Positions 1 to 12,299 of a DNA stretch of 64,000 nt are shown in pieces. Location of the stretch: assembly GCA_050084985.1 (NCBI GenBank), contig JBITNC010000002.1, forward strand, positions 1,984,001-2,048,000. Reading direction: 5' to 3'. The notes beneath the pieces were generated by a model. It had not been told where the DNA came from, did not search any database, and was given only the letters and a program-made list of their open reading frames with translations. How positions within the stretch are numbered: the stretch's first letter is position 1; the number at the start of each line of letters is the position of its first letter. The DNA comes from Nageia nagi (taxonomy: Eukaryota; Pinophyta). The translations under genes were made by a program, and so were the position numbers.

Positions 1-600
1 GGTTGATTTTTAAAAATGGTTATAAACCACTATATTACATCTATTATGATGATTTAAAACTATTGTAAAGTTTCTAACCACCATAAATATATTTTCCATT
101 GAAGTTTTTAAGAATGATTATAAACTACCCTCTTATGTTATATTTGTTTTTTTGCTAATTATTTTCTTTAATTAGAGAAAAAATGTTTTGAAAGGGGGCT
201 CTTACCCTTATCCAATAAGCTAGATATACATTGAAACTTTAGCATTTAAAAATTAGAAATTTTTTATTCCTAGTTGAAAATATAAGCAAGTATATTTGGA
301 GTAGCCTGATATGATTTGTGAAGTCTAACATAATAGTCTACTGATTTTCCACCACCAAATAGAAGAGATATTGAAAGGAAAACTACAACATACTATTATC
401 ATTGATACATTATCACATAGAAAACTTTCTTATTCTATATTGATTGAGATTTATGACTCATAACTTGAACATTTTAGGTAGATACTTTCGCCACTTTGTT
501 TATAATATGTAGGGAGTCATACATCTGTAGTCTAACAAGGATGGAATTGCAAGTTGGATTGAATCCATTGCAAATCCTTCATGTTGCCTAATATTTATAT
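1..600. other. AT-rich sequence, nothing recognised
   Basis: I see no open frame, RNA gene or paired repeat here. It may be flank or 3' tail of the decayed LINE that follows, but nothing in the bases proves that. Confidence 0.5.
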
Positions 601-3074
601 AAGAATCACTTCAAAATATTTGATCTTGGTTTTAAATATTCATACATTCCTCTCTCTTTAAATAGACCACATGAAGATGGTAACTAAGGATTTCTAAGTA
701 TGTTTTAGCTTGCATAGGGTATTCTCGATTGTTACCACCAATCAATGATTAGTTTTGGTCTTACTCATGCTACTCTAGTGATTTTTAACTAGCTTTACCA
801 AACCTTAAAATAAAGCATGCACCATGAATATATGCACTTTTGACTCTTCATGCTTGGAACAAAGGAAACATCTATTTGGTACTTGAAAACCTCTTTTAAT
901 CAAATTATCCCATATCAAAATTTTGTTCAAAATAACTAGCCAAGTGAAAGTATTCATCCTTGGTATGCATATGGACTTCCAAATATCCTTTCAATGAAAT
1001 TATTTTGAGGAAACCTTTCACATATTATTATAGCTTGCTTGGATAGTATTGAATTTTGAAGTATTATCATTCCATTCTAGTTGGACATCCTCTTTTGTAA
1101 GGGAAAGAAATTTTCCAAGCCTATTGCATAGATAGTTGAGTTATCCAATCCCACCTTCCATCATTATTATGTCTCCTTCATATTTTATCCAATCCCACCT
1201 TCCATCATTGCCTCTAACTATGTATTCACTAAGGTAGAATCCATATTCACTCTACAAGGTCTTCTTAAGTATTTATGGGAGTTAAGGTATGTCATTTGTC
1301 TTCCTAGAAATAAATTTTGGATCCCTTTCCAACTTTCCATACATATTTTTCTTTAATGCCTTTCACACCTTCTTGAATATATGTCTAGATAGAAGAGCCT
1401 CCACTAATGTGATTGTCTTTCAAAATTAAGGATGAATATTTATTTCTAAGATATGTTTTCTTGATAGTATATTTCCAAAGTTATCCATTAATATTTTTTA
1501 GTCTCCAATACATATGTTTTTTGACCATGGCCTCACTCAAAACTCTAAATTTCTTGAGTCCTATACCTTGATAATATTTTGGACAACACACAATTTCCTA
1601 TTTCACTAAATGATATAGATTTCTCTCCTCTAAGCCTCTCCATAATAAATTTATATATATGAATTCAATTCTATCACAACTTTATTAGATATTTTGAAAA
1701 TTGAAGGCTTAATTGAGTTAGCTTAATCTATCCAACTCAACTAAGAAATTTGCTTCACAAAGATTCAATTTTCCTTTGGAGTCTCTTTACTACCATATCC
1801 CACTAGGATGACTTTGATTGACCCATAAATAGTGGAAGATCAAGGTACACATATGATAGATTATGACTACTCAAGTCCAATATATTCTTGATTATGTCTT
1901 ATCTACACATAAGAGTGTTCATGAAATATATGTATCTCTTTTCAAAATTAATGGCTTGGTTCGATGCTCCCTCATATTTATTCAAGATATCTTTTAGGAC
2001 TCTTACTTCACTAATCGATGCTTGATCCATTAGGAGAGTGTCAAAAATAAATGAGATATTACTAGGGTTAACAATCATGCTACTTATATGGAGGCCTCTT
2101 ACCTAATTCATGTTCTTATTTGTTGAGATTTACCTACCCAAAGCTTCTACCATAATGATGAATAATTCTACTAAAATAGAATCTCCTTATCTTAAACCCA
2201 TTGAGCTACTAAAGTAGCATTATACTTCACTATTAATAATAATAGAAAAGGATGTTATTGAAATACAATTGTTAATTAGTTTCCTCCATCATCTAGAAAA
2301 AACCAAATTCTTGTAATATACTATTCAAGAACTCTCAAGAGACTCTTTCATATGCTTTACTAATGGCCAGTTATTCTAAAATTATATGAGGAAGAAATTT
2401 TCTCAATCTGATATCCAAGGCCTTCATAATAATTTTGTAAGCTACATTACAAAGGTTTATTTTGGTCTAAAATTGTTCAAGGACATAACTTCTTTTTGCT
2501 TTTTTAGTATTACCATGAAAGTATTGTTTAACCTTATATCTACTCTACCATTTTTGTGTGTTTCACATATAACCTCTATTACCTCAAGTTTAACTATGTC
2601 CCAAAAACTTTGGAAGAACCCTATTGTAAATCCATCAACCCTAAGATTTTGTCTTTCTTTATTGAAAATATGGCTTATTTATTTTCTTCTTTTGAAAATA
2701 TCTTTCTTAGATACCTATTCATGGAACTGATGACTATCTTTGAGATATTCTTTAAGACTTCATGCATGTCCTCTTTATTTTTTTTCATTTTCATTGTTGA
2801 ATACATGTTTGAAGAAGTTAACAATTTCTTTTTTAATTTTCCTCATATCAAATTATGGTGTGTTGATCAATCTCTATTTCCTTCATTTGGGAGGATCTCC
2901 TATGTTTGAGTAAGGTGAAATGAAAAAAAATGGTGTTCTTGTCATCATCCTTTAGCCAAATAGCCCTCAATTTTTATCTCCAAAAAGATTCCTCATTGGA
3001 TAAAATAGTGTTATACTTAAACAATAATTCTTTCTCAATATTTTAGAGTTATAATATGTATCATGAAAGAAAAT
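600..3074 (-). pseudogene. Decayed non-LTR retrotransposon (plant L1-type LINE) ORF2 remnant
   Basis: Reading the minus strand, parts of a LINE reverse transcriptase appear in the correct order. A segment around 2915-3000 reads EESFWR followed by AIWLKDDDKNTIFFHF, the usual N-terminal entry to the LINE RT domain. Around 2151-2199 is GLR, stop, GDSILVELFIIM, matching the family motif GLRQGDPLSPxLF with the Gln codon now a stop. Around 1530-1610 is a CCPKYYQGIGLKKF-like piece, the conserved post-RT motif. Around 835-880 is CFLCSKHEES, the zinc-finger-like zf-RVT motif. Frameshifts and stops are frequent, so it cannot be active. It ends abruptly at the copia element inserted at 3075. The EN and ORF1 parts were not confirmed beyond the copia element. 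Confidence 0.75.
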
Positions 3075-3569
3075 TGAGAGAATTTAACTATAACAAGAAC
3101 AATCCTAAACTACCAAGATCACATGAAAGCTAGCAATTACATATAACAAACTCACAAATCAATCTCACAACACAAGATGTAAGTGGTTCCTCCAACTAGG
3201 AGTACATCCACTAGCTAGATCTTACTTCAATCACAAATACAACTCTCTTACAATCCTCCTGATTTCAACTCCTACACTTCTATCCTATAGCATAACTTTA
3301 CTCCATAATTTTGTGTGTGATCACAAAGAGGGAGCCTTCTATTTATAGGTCAAAATCCCTCTTTGGATCGCCCTTTTATCCAATGTACAAAAGCATGACA
3401 TGCACATTATTTTACCCAAGGGGCATGCTCATGACATGGAGTGTAGGACAAGTTACATTATCATATTCACTTAAATACTTAAGGAATCAAATGATACCCT
3501 TAAGTATTAGTGAATTTACATAGAATATTTAATACAAACCTTTACAATAATGCATTATACATTCCAACA
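3075..3569 (-). repeat. 3' LTR of the Ty1/copia element
   Basis: On the minus strand it starts TGTTGGAATG and ends CA, the TG...CA ends expected of LTRs. It aligns along its whole length with 11799-12294 with about 25 differences by hand count. Confidence 0.93.
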
Positions 3570-3580
3570 CTCCCCTTTAA
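3570..3580 (-). promoter_or_regulatory. Polypurine tract of the copia element
   Basis: The minus strand reads TTAAAGGGGAG immediately before the 3' LTR start TGTTGG, the position and composition of a plus-strand-synthesis primer. Confidence 0.8.
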
Positions 3581-4360
3581 TGCAATATTGGGATAGAGCG
3601 AGTAAGAGAGAATAAAAAGAGAAATTAAGAGAGTTCTTCTCCAAATAGATACAATGGAGATGAGAATTTTTTACATATTTATGAATTAAGAAATATCTAA
3701 TTTGACATTTACTACTTTGCCAAATACAATCATTAACCACAACTAATTTCAATGTACATGAAGTAGTCATCCAACTAAAAGGCATGAAGAGTCTCCAAGA
3801 GCCTACATACCTAAGGTAAGTAACCTTTAATATCAAAGGAACCTATAAGTCATAAGCAACTCAAATAATAAGATTAGTTAAATGCATCATATTCATATCA
3901 ACAAGGATATACGAATCACACAAATGCCATCATGAACTGATCAGTGGTGCATTATAAATCATCACAAAGATGCCATGCCAAAAACTTGTAGTCACTTGCT
4001 ATATATAAAACATGTGTTGATTATCATTACAAAATAGAGCAAGCACATATAAGTTCCTCACATATAGATAACTAAATAGTGCCAAAAGACACATAAGATT
4101 TCCTCACACATGGATAACTGAATAGTGCTAAAATGACCAAAAATAGAGCATGCACTTATGAGTTCCTCACATATGGATAACTGAATAGTGTTAAAAGACA
4201 TATAAGAGTTCTTAACCTATGGATAACTAAACAATGCTAGATTGGTTAATTTGTACAAGTTCCTCATGTAGAGCAAACTTACCATAAAGGTGTACAATAA
4301 AATCAACACTATACAGCATAAAATCCTCTTAGGGGTGAAGTAGTCATCATAAACATGAAT

Positions 4361-7300
4361 TCAACACAAGAATTCAAACTTAACTCCCCCTTGAGGCAAC
4401 TTCACCAACTCGATAGCATCCCTAAGCTTATAGAACTGCATTTTTGGGAGGGGCTTAGTGAACAAATCAATGGAGTTCAAGGTCGATGGATAATACTCTA
4501 GGTGTATGATGCCATCAAGAACCTTCTCCCTGATAAAATGGGCATGGATTTCCACATGTTTTATTATTTTATGGAACACTATATTCTTAGCCAAAGAAAT
4601 AGTTGACTGATTGTTTGAAAAGATCAAAAATTAACCACCTTGCTCATACCTAATTTCTTTCAAAATATGCCTTAGCCAAATGGATTCTAGGGTTGCAATA
4701 GACATGGCATAATATTTAACTTCTATGGTGGAAAGAGAAATAGTAGGTTGCTTCTTGAAAGCCTAAGAGATAACACCTAAACCAATGCTAAACACATACG
4801 TATAGGTTGACTTCCTATCATCTCTATCTCCCCATAGTCAGAATCTAAGAATCTAGAGAGAACAAATGAGGTCAACATAGAATAGTTGAGAGCAAGATCT
4901 TTAGTCCCTGCAACATACCTTAGGATTTGCTTAATAGCATTGAGATTCTTAATATAATGTTTTTGAATGAATCATGCCATCAGATTCATTGCAAAGGTAA
5001 TATTTGGCCTAGATATAGTCAAATACAAAAGACTACCAATTAATTGCCTATAAGCTATAGCATTAGCTAACTAAGGGTTGGATCTTAGAGAAATAGTGAT
5101 TCCAAAAGAGATTGGGATTGTAACATATCTACACTTCTCCATTACAAACTTCTTCAAGATGTATGATATATACTTAGATTGATTAAGGTAAATTCAATCC
5201 TTATATTTATAGATTTGCATTCCAAGATAGTAGTGTAAGAGACCAAGATCAGTCATTTCAAATGTTGCCTTAAGTTTGGATATGCACTCTTTAATGATTT
5301 TATCATTGTTATTAGTAATCAAAAGATTATCCACATAAAGGAGAATCATGACCATATCTTTTTCTTAATTGAGTACATATAGATTAGAGTCAGAAAAACA
5401 CTTGAAGAATCTAATATCTATAAAATACCCTAAAATCTTTCTGTACTAGGCTTGAGGTGCTTGTTTAAGTCACCATTAAGAAATGCACTCTTGATGTTAA
5501 GTTGAAAAACTTTCCATCCTTGAGCTGTAGAAAGAGCAAGGATAACTCTTGATGTCAAGTTGAAAAACTTTCTATCTTTGAGCTATAGAAAGATCAAGGA
5601 TAACTCTCATAGTATACATCTTTGCAACAGAAGTAAAGGTTTCCTCATAATCTACATTGTAATTTTAAGAAAAACCTTTAGCTACTAACCTTGCCTTATA
5701 TTTATCAATATCTCTAATTGAATTGAACTTGACCTTGTAGATCCACTTATTGCCAATCACATTATTTTCATTGGGATAAGAAACCAAGTTCCAAGTCTTA
5801 TTTTTTATAAGTGCCTCATACTTGACTTTCATGGCTTCCATCCATCACTCATGCTTAGAAGCTTATTTGAAGATTCAGGGCTCATGCTTGTTGTCAATTT
5901 TGATAATTAAGGATTTGTTCAAGGTCATGCTCTTTATTACCCTTTATGTTGGAGAATTTTATTCCTAAGGTGACTTATCTATATCAATATCCAACTAGCT
6001 AGGAGCAACTAAAGAGTCCTCTAAATCATCAACATTCTTATTAGAAGCAGATTCTTTAGGAAGTTCATTGAACTTTACATCCTTTGAAATGAATACTACT
6101 TTATAGGTTGGAGAGTAAAGCTTGTAGCCTCTATGTTCACTATCATAACCCATAAAGATGCATTTTTTAGCTCTTTTGTCTAACTTGTTCTTTTTTCTAA
6201 AAATAATGTAGGAGAATGCTTCACAACCAAACACCTTAAGGTGAGAAATGTTAGGTTTTCTTTATAACCATGCTTCAAAAGGAGTTTTACTCTGAATGGC
6301 TTTTGTGGGACACCTATTCAAGGTGTAAATAGTAGTGCTCATAGCTTCAAACCATAAAAATTTAGGAAGATTACCCAACATGCATCTAGTTATCTCTATA
6401 ATTATTCTATTTTTTCTTTCATCAACACTGTTCTGCTAAGGATTGTATGGAATTGTAAACTACCTCTTAATTCCATACTTAGCATAATAGTCATTAAACT
6501 CATTATTGTTATATTTTCCTCCATTGTCTGATCTCAACATCTTAATTTTGAGGTTAGTTTGATTCTCAACAAAAGCCTTTAAAAACCTTAAAACTCTCAA
6601 AGGTTTGATCTTTGTGCTCAAGTAGATATGCAAAGGTCATCCTACTAAAATCATCAATGAAGGTCAAGATGTAAGATGCTCCTTTGAGAGACTTAGTCTA
6701 AAATGGACTCATCAAATCTGAATGCACAAGTTGAAGAGGTTGAGATGCTCTCGTTGCCTTATCTTTTTCAAATTTTAATATATGCATCTTGCCAAGAATG
6801 CACTTCTTGCATAGACCAACCAAAGGAGAAATTGAAGGTAAACCTTTCACAAGTTCATGGTTTTTCATGAATTAAATACTCTTATGGTTAAGGTACCCTA
6901 AATTATGGTGCTATAGATTACCTTAAGAACACACACTAGAAGCAAGACACATCTTTGATGGATAATGTAGAGGTTATTTTTCACAGATCCTTTAACCAAA
7001 ATGGCAAGTCCTTTCTTAATACATCAGGATTGAGAGTCAAACTCAAAAGAGTATCCTTTCCTAGCAACTTGGATCATAGAGAGAAGGTTCATCCTTAACT
7101 TAAGAACATAGAGAATATTTTTAAGAACCTTTTCATGAATTAGCACACTCTTAATTCTTTGAACTTCAAACGTAGAGTTATCACTTATCACAATGGCATC
7201 CTTTTTATACTTGTGAAAGTTTTCAAATTTTTCTTTTTTAAAGCAAGGTGATTAGCACAACTAGACTCAATAATCCATTCAAATGAAAAAGAGTGAGACA
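4361..7300 (-). pseudogene. Ty1/copia pol remnant (protease, integrase, RT, RNase H)
   Basis: Minus-strand translation gives the copia pol domains in order. A decayed protease motif WIIESSCANHL lies near 7270 (family form WxxDSGxxxH; the catalytic Asp is Glu here). Integrase follows, with HSDLMSPF (about 6700-6745) and RSDNGGKYN (about 6510-6540) carrying the two Asp residues and ERKNR the Glu. The integrase C-terminal region MFGCEAFSYI...KCIFMGYDSEHRGYKLYSP is at 5995-6234. The RT catalytic motif reads YVDN instead of YVDD near 5318-5350. RNase H ends with NNQSTISLAKN...HFIREKV...DLFTKPLP at 4361-4627. In-frame stops interrupt almost every domain, so it is non-functional. Domain order separates it from Ty3/gypsy. 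Confidence 0.92.
5488..5603. repeat. Local tandem duplication in copia pol, 58-bp period
   Basis: Two adjacent copies begin CTCTTGATGT at 5488 and 5546 and differ at a few bases. The duplication lies in the RT region and adds about 19 codons not expected in the family, one more inactivating change. Confidence 0.85.
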
Positions 7301-7399
7301 TGGAGTAAAGCATCGCAGTAAAACCATCATGAATATTCTTCTTTCCTTTGTAGTTCTTTATATTTGCATTACCTTTATTCTTTTCCTCTCTTTTCTTTT

Positions 7400-8290
7400 T
7401 ATAGCAATCAATTTCTTTGTGACCTTGAATGCCATAATAGTTACAATTACCATCAAACTTTTCCTTGGGAAATAAGGAGTGTTTGCTTTGCCTTTTCCAT
7501 CTCTTTATTTGAAATGATTATTGTTACCATTGTTCTTGCTGCTATGATTGTTATTTCTGTTATTCTTATTGTTATTGTAGCCATTACCTCTTTTCTTAAA
7601 TATTTTGGAGGAAGAAGGATAATTTTTTTTTTATGGTTGAACTTCTTTTTAAAAAGAGTTTTGGTTGCTCCAAGAGCAACGTTATTATCTTTAGAAGAAG
7701 AAATCAACCCTTTATTGTTAAAAGTTTCTTCATACTTTAATAGGTGCCTTGAAAGGTTCTCAAGGGAGAAGACTTCTTTTTAATCATCAAACCTTATTTA
7801 CATAACTATCACAAAGTTTTAAAACTTTGAAGAATAATGAAGACTATGATTTCATTATTGATCCAATTGCACCAACAAGCAATAAGTTGGGTCCTTAGTT
7901 TAATGATTTTGTTTAAGTAGATAGCCACATTTTCATTTTTCCCTTGATGAGATTGAAGTAACTTTTGGAGTATGATAAATCTTTTTGAAAAGTCTGAACC
8001 AAGGTAGATTTACTTTAGCTTATCCTATGCTTTCTTTGTCAAGGTTGAAGAGGAAATCATCAAGAGCACATCATCTGATACTGCATGGTAAATCATGGAG
8101 GTTTTCAACTCATTCTTTATGTTGTAATCCTCTAGTGCCTTCTCATCTATAGGAGGTACAAAGTTTTCATTCACTGTTTGCCAAAGCTTTCTTGCTTACA
8201 ATTCAAGTCTCATTTGTGGTTCCCAAATCCCATAGTTGGAACCATTAAGAATGTGTTTGGAAAAAAAGATTCTCCCATTTTCTACATAAG
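7400..8290 (-). pseudogene. Ty1/copia gag remnant with zinc knuckle
   Basis: The minus strand near 8290 reads NGSNYGIWEPQMRLEL, then ARKLWQTVNENF, the start of the copia Gag family (UBN2/retrotran_gag type: N-x-x-N-Y-x-x-W). Further on, LLQSHQGKNENVAIYLNKI and related pieces follow the Gag plan. A retroviral zinc knuckle lies at 7404-7445 and reads CNYYGIQGHKEIDC; the second Cys of CX2CX4HX4C is Tyr, so the knuckle is broken. Several internal stops are present. The coding sense runs from the PBS end at 11.8 kb. Confidence 0.85.
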
Positions 8291-8299
8291 AATGTGAAA

Positions 8300-11200
8300 T
8301 AATAAGCATATGGTTTCAAAAAATAATTTTAAATTTTAACCAAGTAAATAATACATGTTACATTTAACATTAAGACATGCTTGATTTGATTCACTAGTGC
8401 AAATATTTTACAATTCAAATAATAACCCATGTACCTAAATACATTTCTTATCTATTTTCCCTTAGGTAAGCCTAGGTCCTACCAATCCTCAACTAGTTTC
8501 CCTTAGGTAATAATATACTCTCTCAAGAAGAAGTACTAGCTATTTTCTAAAGTTTTGATAGTTATTGGATTAGCCAAATTATTAATCTTGATTAGGTTTC
8601 AAGTTATCCTCCTAGGTTATCAGAATAATCCTTGAATGGACATGCGAACATGTGGTATCACTACACACATGTCTATCCACCTAATAGAGTCATGTCTAGA
8701 TCAACAAAGGACTTAAGGGTAATTAATAAGTACAAACTTTTCACTGCTTGGATTATCAAACTTAAAGGCTCCAATTCGCCTATCCTCACCTCATGGCTCC
8801 CTAAATAAGTTATGTTATAGAATGTACATGCAGATGTGTTATTTTAGGGAGTTACTCATATCAATATTTGCATTTTTGTTTACATAAGGAAATAAATCAA
8901 AGTACAAAACATGAAATAAAAGAGCATAAGTAAAACATCATCCATTCAATAAGTTGAAACCTAAGTGTCCAATGGGTTTTGTTTACCAACCCCTAAAGAA
9001 CATTTTTACATCATTTCTTATTTTGCACAAGTCCATTCCATATAAGGATAAATACTCAATATGCATTTTTAATTCATAAGTATGCATCTTAAAAATTTTA
9101 AATCCTAAGCATTAACTTAAAAAAATTTAAGTCCTTGAGAATGCATTAAAAAATTAAGCTTTAAGCAAAAAAAATGCATCATTCACATAGCTTTTTAAAA
9201 ATAATTTAATTAAGCATGCATTATTCCAATAAATTAAGTAAGAAGTATTCCAACTATGTAAAATCTAGATAAAGTTTTAAGTAAAATTATACAAATCCCC
9301 TCCCTTTTTTGTTAAAGCATACTAAAAAGCTTGTATTTTGAAGTAAAACAATTCCCCCTTTTTACTTAAAAAGAAAAGGATCTTGATCTTGATTCCTTCA
9401 ATGATCACTTTAGGCAATAAAAGCTTATTGTATAATTACTCTTAACTTTTAGGAGAAAGAATTAACTTTAAGGAAATGATGTCAAATTTCTACCAAGAAA
9501 TTAAGTATTAATTCTTTTAATTGTAATGCCTAAATCATTTATCTTTTTAGAAAAAAATACCTTATATAGCTTCAAATATTTACTTTAAATAATTAGAGTT
9601 TATTCAAAGTAAAGTACCCCCTTTTTCCTTTTTTTTAATAAAAATTACCTTTATGTATCAAAATTTAAAAAGATATCAACTAATGATATTTGATTTTGGT
9701 TAAACCTTTTCAACAAGGAAAAAGTACTAAGTCTGCAAAAAATTAAATGAAAGGTGGATGCAAACTTAATGCTAAGTTTGTATTCTTACTCCATGCAACT
9801 CAAAGGAACAAGTAAAAAAGGTTGACTAGGCATTAAAAAAATGTACTAAAATTTTCGCTATCCTTCTCACTCATCCAGGTTCCATCCAACTCTACACTTG
9901 ACACTCCAATGGATGCTTTGGCTATGACAATCGTGTGCCCTACCAGATTTTTGCTATCCTCTCTTATCCTCGAAGAACATCATCTCCATTGGTTTTTACA
10001 TTCAAAAAATAACTGTAATATGAATCAAAATTGGCAAATGTGGACGTGCATAGCCAAAGCCACAAACCAACCTAAGGGGCACACAAGGGACAAGATGAGA
10101 ACCCATTATGAGAAGGTCATTGAGGGAAAAGCTTCACATAAGGAGGAGAGGTTGCTATGGAGTAGGTGGGAGTGAGGGAGGTCAAGCTCGACCAATTGAA
10201 AAAAGGTGCAAGGTGAAGTGATGGCTCTAGAGGTTACACACGATAGATGCTAGGAAAGGAGATCAGATAGCCCGCGAGGAGGCCACAACAAATCCACTAA
10301 ACCAAATGAGAAAGGTGATTCATTAAGAGGAGGATAGCAATTGGTATTAGGTTGCTCGACTCCCAAAGAGGAGGCTTTTAAGATCATCTTGCATGGTATC
10401 ATTATTGCATATGAATATATATCCCCCTAGCATTTCGTTCCTCGATAACGACTCTGATGGTGGAAGGATTTTAAATATCTTATCATTGTTATTATTTTGA
10501 GTTAGTTTTTTCACCCCTTCACCAAAATTCCAATCTCCATTATTAGGAGTGTGAGAATGCATGTGCTTATTCTTGAATTTTGATCTACTGCTAGTAGTGG
10601 GCTACTTCTCATAGGAGTTCTTGAATTCAGGTTTGTTAGACTTAGAACTAGAGTGCTCCTCCAAACTCAAATTAGATAAGTTGGGCATGTTGAACTTGTC
10701 CATGATGAACCTAGGATTTCCATTATCATTATTGTTACTATAGAGATTAGCTTGCAAGTGAAGATGGTCACCCAAATTCCAGAAAGAGTTATGATTAGCA
10801 ATGATCTAGATGGGGATGGAGATGGAGATGGAAATGGAGGAGGACATAGCAGGAGATGGAGAGGCACCTAGTGGAATTATTTTGGCACATAGTGAAAGGA
10901 GGAAGGGATCACAAAATGAAGGGGTTCAACACACATGAAAAAATGTGACGATAGAGAAGGAGAAGAAAGGTGAGGAGATCTGCATGATGGTGGGAAATAA
11001 GAAATGGGTATGAGCACTACAATGATTTCATGGACTGCAGTAATCATAGGATGGGCACATAGAATGGTTTTTTAGCCCTTCAAATAGATGCAAAAACCAA
11101 ACATTAACTCTACTAGCATTCTCCCAACATGGGAAACCATGAGAGCGTAGGAGGATAGAGTAGATAGTAGTAAAAAGATGAATGCCCTGCTGTTGATGCC

Positions 11201-11780
11201 ATGTGGATCTGACCTAGCGGGTGAAAACATTTGCACCTAAAAAATTGTAAAAAGGACTTTATTGACCCCTGTTGAGAAATAAACTTTCCCCCCTTTTTTA
11301 TTACTATTAAAGCCTTAATTTTTTTTTTTTAAAAAAAAACAAGCATAGACTTATAAAAATTTATCTTTTGTATGAATAAACCATTTACAATTATTAAAAA
11401 AATGGTAATAATTTTAGTAAATGGTAGTAAAAAAAATTACCTTCCTTAGCTTTAAAAAAATTGTAGAATACTATTGTAATTTTTAATAGAAGAACTAAGG
11501 TAGGCAAAAAGGATTATAGCAATATATATAAAGCAATTTTGTAATAAAAAAATTGCAACTAACATACAAATTGTTAGTATGAATAACAATTACATTGAAT
11601 TGCTATTAAATAAATTGCCCAAAAAATAAACTAGCACATACATATATGTTAGTATCATAAATCAATAACCAACAAATAACCAAGAAGGAAGGAATTTATA
11701 CCTTATTTTGATTTTACCTCAACAATGGAGTGTAAGATGAGGAATGAAGACCTTCAAGATGTTGAAGAAGAGCTTCCACA
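8300..11780 (-). other. Exceptionally long copia leader (between PBS and gag)
   Basis: About 3.5 kb separates the PBS from the first Gag motif. Most of it is AT-rich with several minus-strand A5-6G4-5 purine tracts (near 9295, 9350 and 9618). The part from about 9880 to 11260 is visibly richer in G and C, has different word use and contains the DCD-gene fragment, so it looks like sequence acquired from elsewhere. No Gag or Pol motif was found in it. The exact edges of the acquired block cannot be set by eye. Confidence 0.7.
10347..10805 (-). pseudogene. Captured fragment of a DCD-domain N-rich protein (NRP/B2-type) gene
   Basis: The minus strand gives one frame from about 10805 to 10347 with one in-frame TAG (10602-10604). 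It starts NSFWNLGDHLHLQ, resembling the SFWQFxDQLR start of plant N-rich proteins. An Asn/Ser-rich linker follows, with PNLSNLSLEE and later QNNNNDK. It then enters the DCD (development and cell death) domain: ILPPSESLSRNEMLGGYIF, then ICNNDTMQDDLKSLLFG. The DCD domain should continue for about 100 more residues, but the match stops at FGSRAT. In soybean and Arabidopsis these proteins act in stress-induced cell-death signalling. Here the fragment is embedded in the leader of a copia element on the same strand as the element, so it is a transduplicated, non-functional piece. Identification rests on recalled family motifs. Confidence 0.8.
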
Positions 11781-11796
11781 CCAAGCTCTAATACCA
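11781..11796 (-). promoter_or_regulatory. Primer-binding site (initiator Met tRNA) of the copia element
   Basis: The minus strand reads TGGTATTAGAGCTTGG two bases inside the 5' LTR. The canonical plant copia PBS complementary to tRNA-iMet is TGGTATCAGAGC; one C-to-T change is present. Confidence 0.92.
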
Positions 11797-11798
11797 AA

Positions 11799-12294
11799 TA
11801 AGAGAATTGAACTATAACAAGAACAATCCTAAACTACCAAGATCATATGAAAGCTCATAATTACATCTAACAAACTCACAAATCAATCTCACAACACAAG
11901 ATGTAAGTGGTTCCTCCAACTAGGAGTACATCCACTAACTAGATCTTTACTTCAATCACAAATACAACTCTCTTACAATCCTCCTAATTTCAATTCCTAC
12001 ACTTCTATCCTATAGCATAACTTTACTCCACAATTTGGTGTGTGATCACAATGAAGGAGCCTTCTATTTAAAGGCCAAAATCCCTCTTTGAATCACCCTT
12101 TTATCTAATGTACAAAAGCATGACATGCACATCCTTTTACCCAAGGGGCATGCTCATGACATGGAGTGTAGGACAAGTTACATTATCATATTCACTTAAA
12201 TACTTAAGGTATCAAATGATACCCTTAAGTATTAGTGAATTTACATAGAAGATTTAATACAAACATTTACAATAATGCATTATACATTCCAACA
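11799..12294 (-). repeat. 5' LTR of the Ty1/copia element
   Basis: Direct repeat of 3075-3569. On the minus strand it begins TGTTGGAATG at 12294 and ends TA (CA mutated) at 11799. A minus-strand TATA-like stretch lies near 12067. It is flanked outside by the AAAAT target duplication. Confidence 0.93.
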
Positions 12295-12299
12295 AAAAT

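Larger units (their letters stand above)
3075..12294 (-). mobile_element. Complete Ty1/copia LTR retrotransposon, minus strand, 9.2 kb
   Basis: LTRs of 495 bp (3075-3569) and 496 bp (11799-12294) lie in direct orientation and are bounded by identical 5-bp target duplications AAAAT at 3070-3074 and 12295-12299. The inner side of the right (5') LTR has a primer-binding site for initiator Met tRNA. The inner side of the left (3') LTR has a polypurine tract. Between them, on the minus strand, are remnants of gag, protease, integrase, RT and RNase H in copia order (integrase before RT). My hand alignment of the LTRs gives about 25 differences, so the insertion is fairly old. At 9.2 kb it is much longer than the roughly 5 kb typical of copia elements, because gag starts about 3.5 kb from the PBS. 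That leader contains a fragment of a host gene. Coding capacity is lost through many stops. Confidence 0.93.

Noticed and set aside
7293-7783. Hydrophobic plus-strand ORFs that look like membrane proteins
   Set aside because: Antisense of the Lys/Asn-rich copia Gag C-terminus. AAT/AAA codons read backwards give Ile/Phe/Val.
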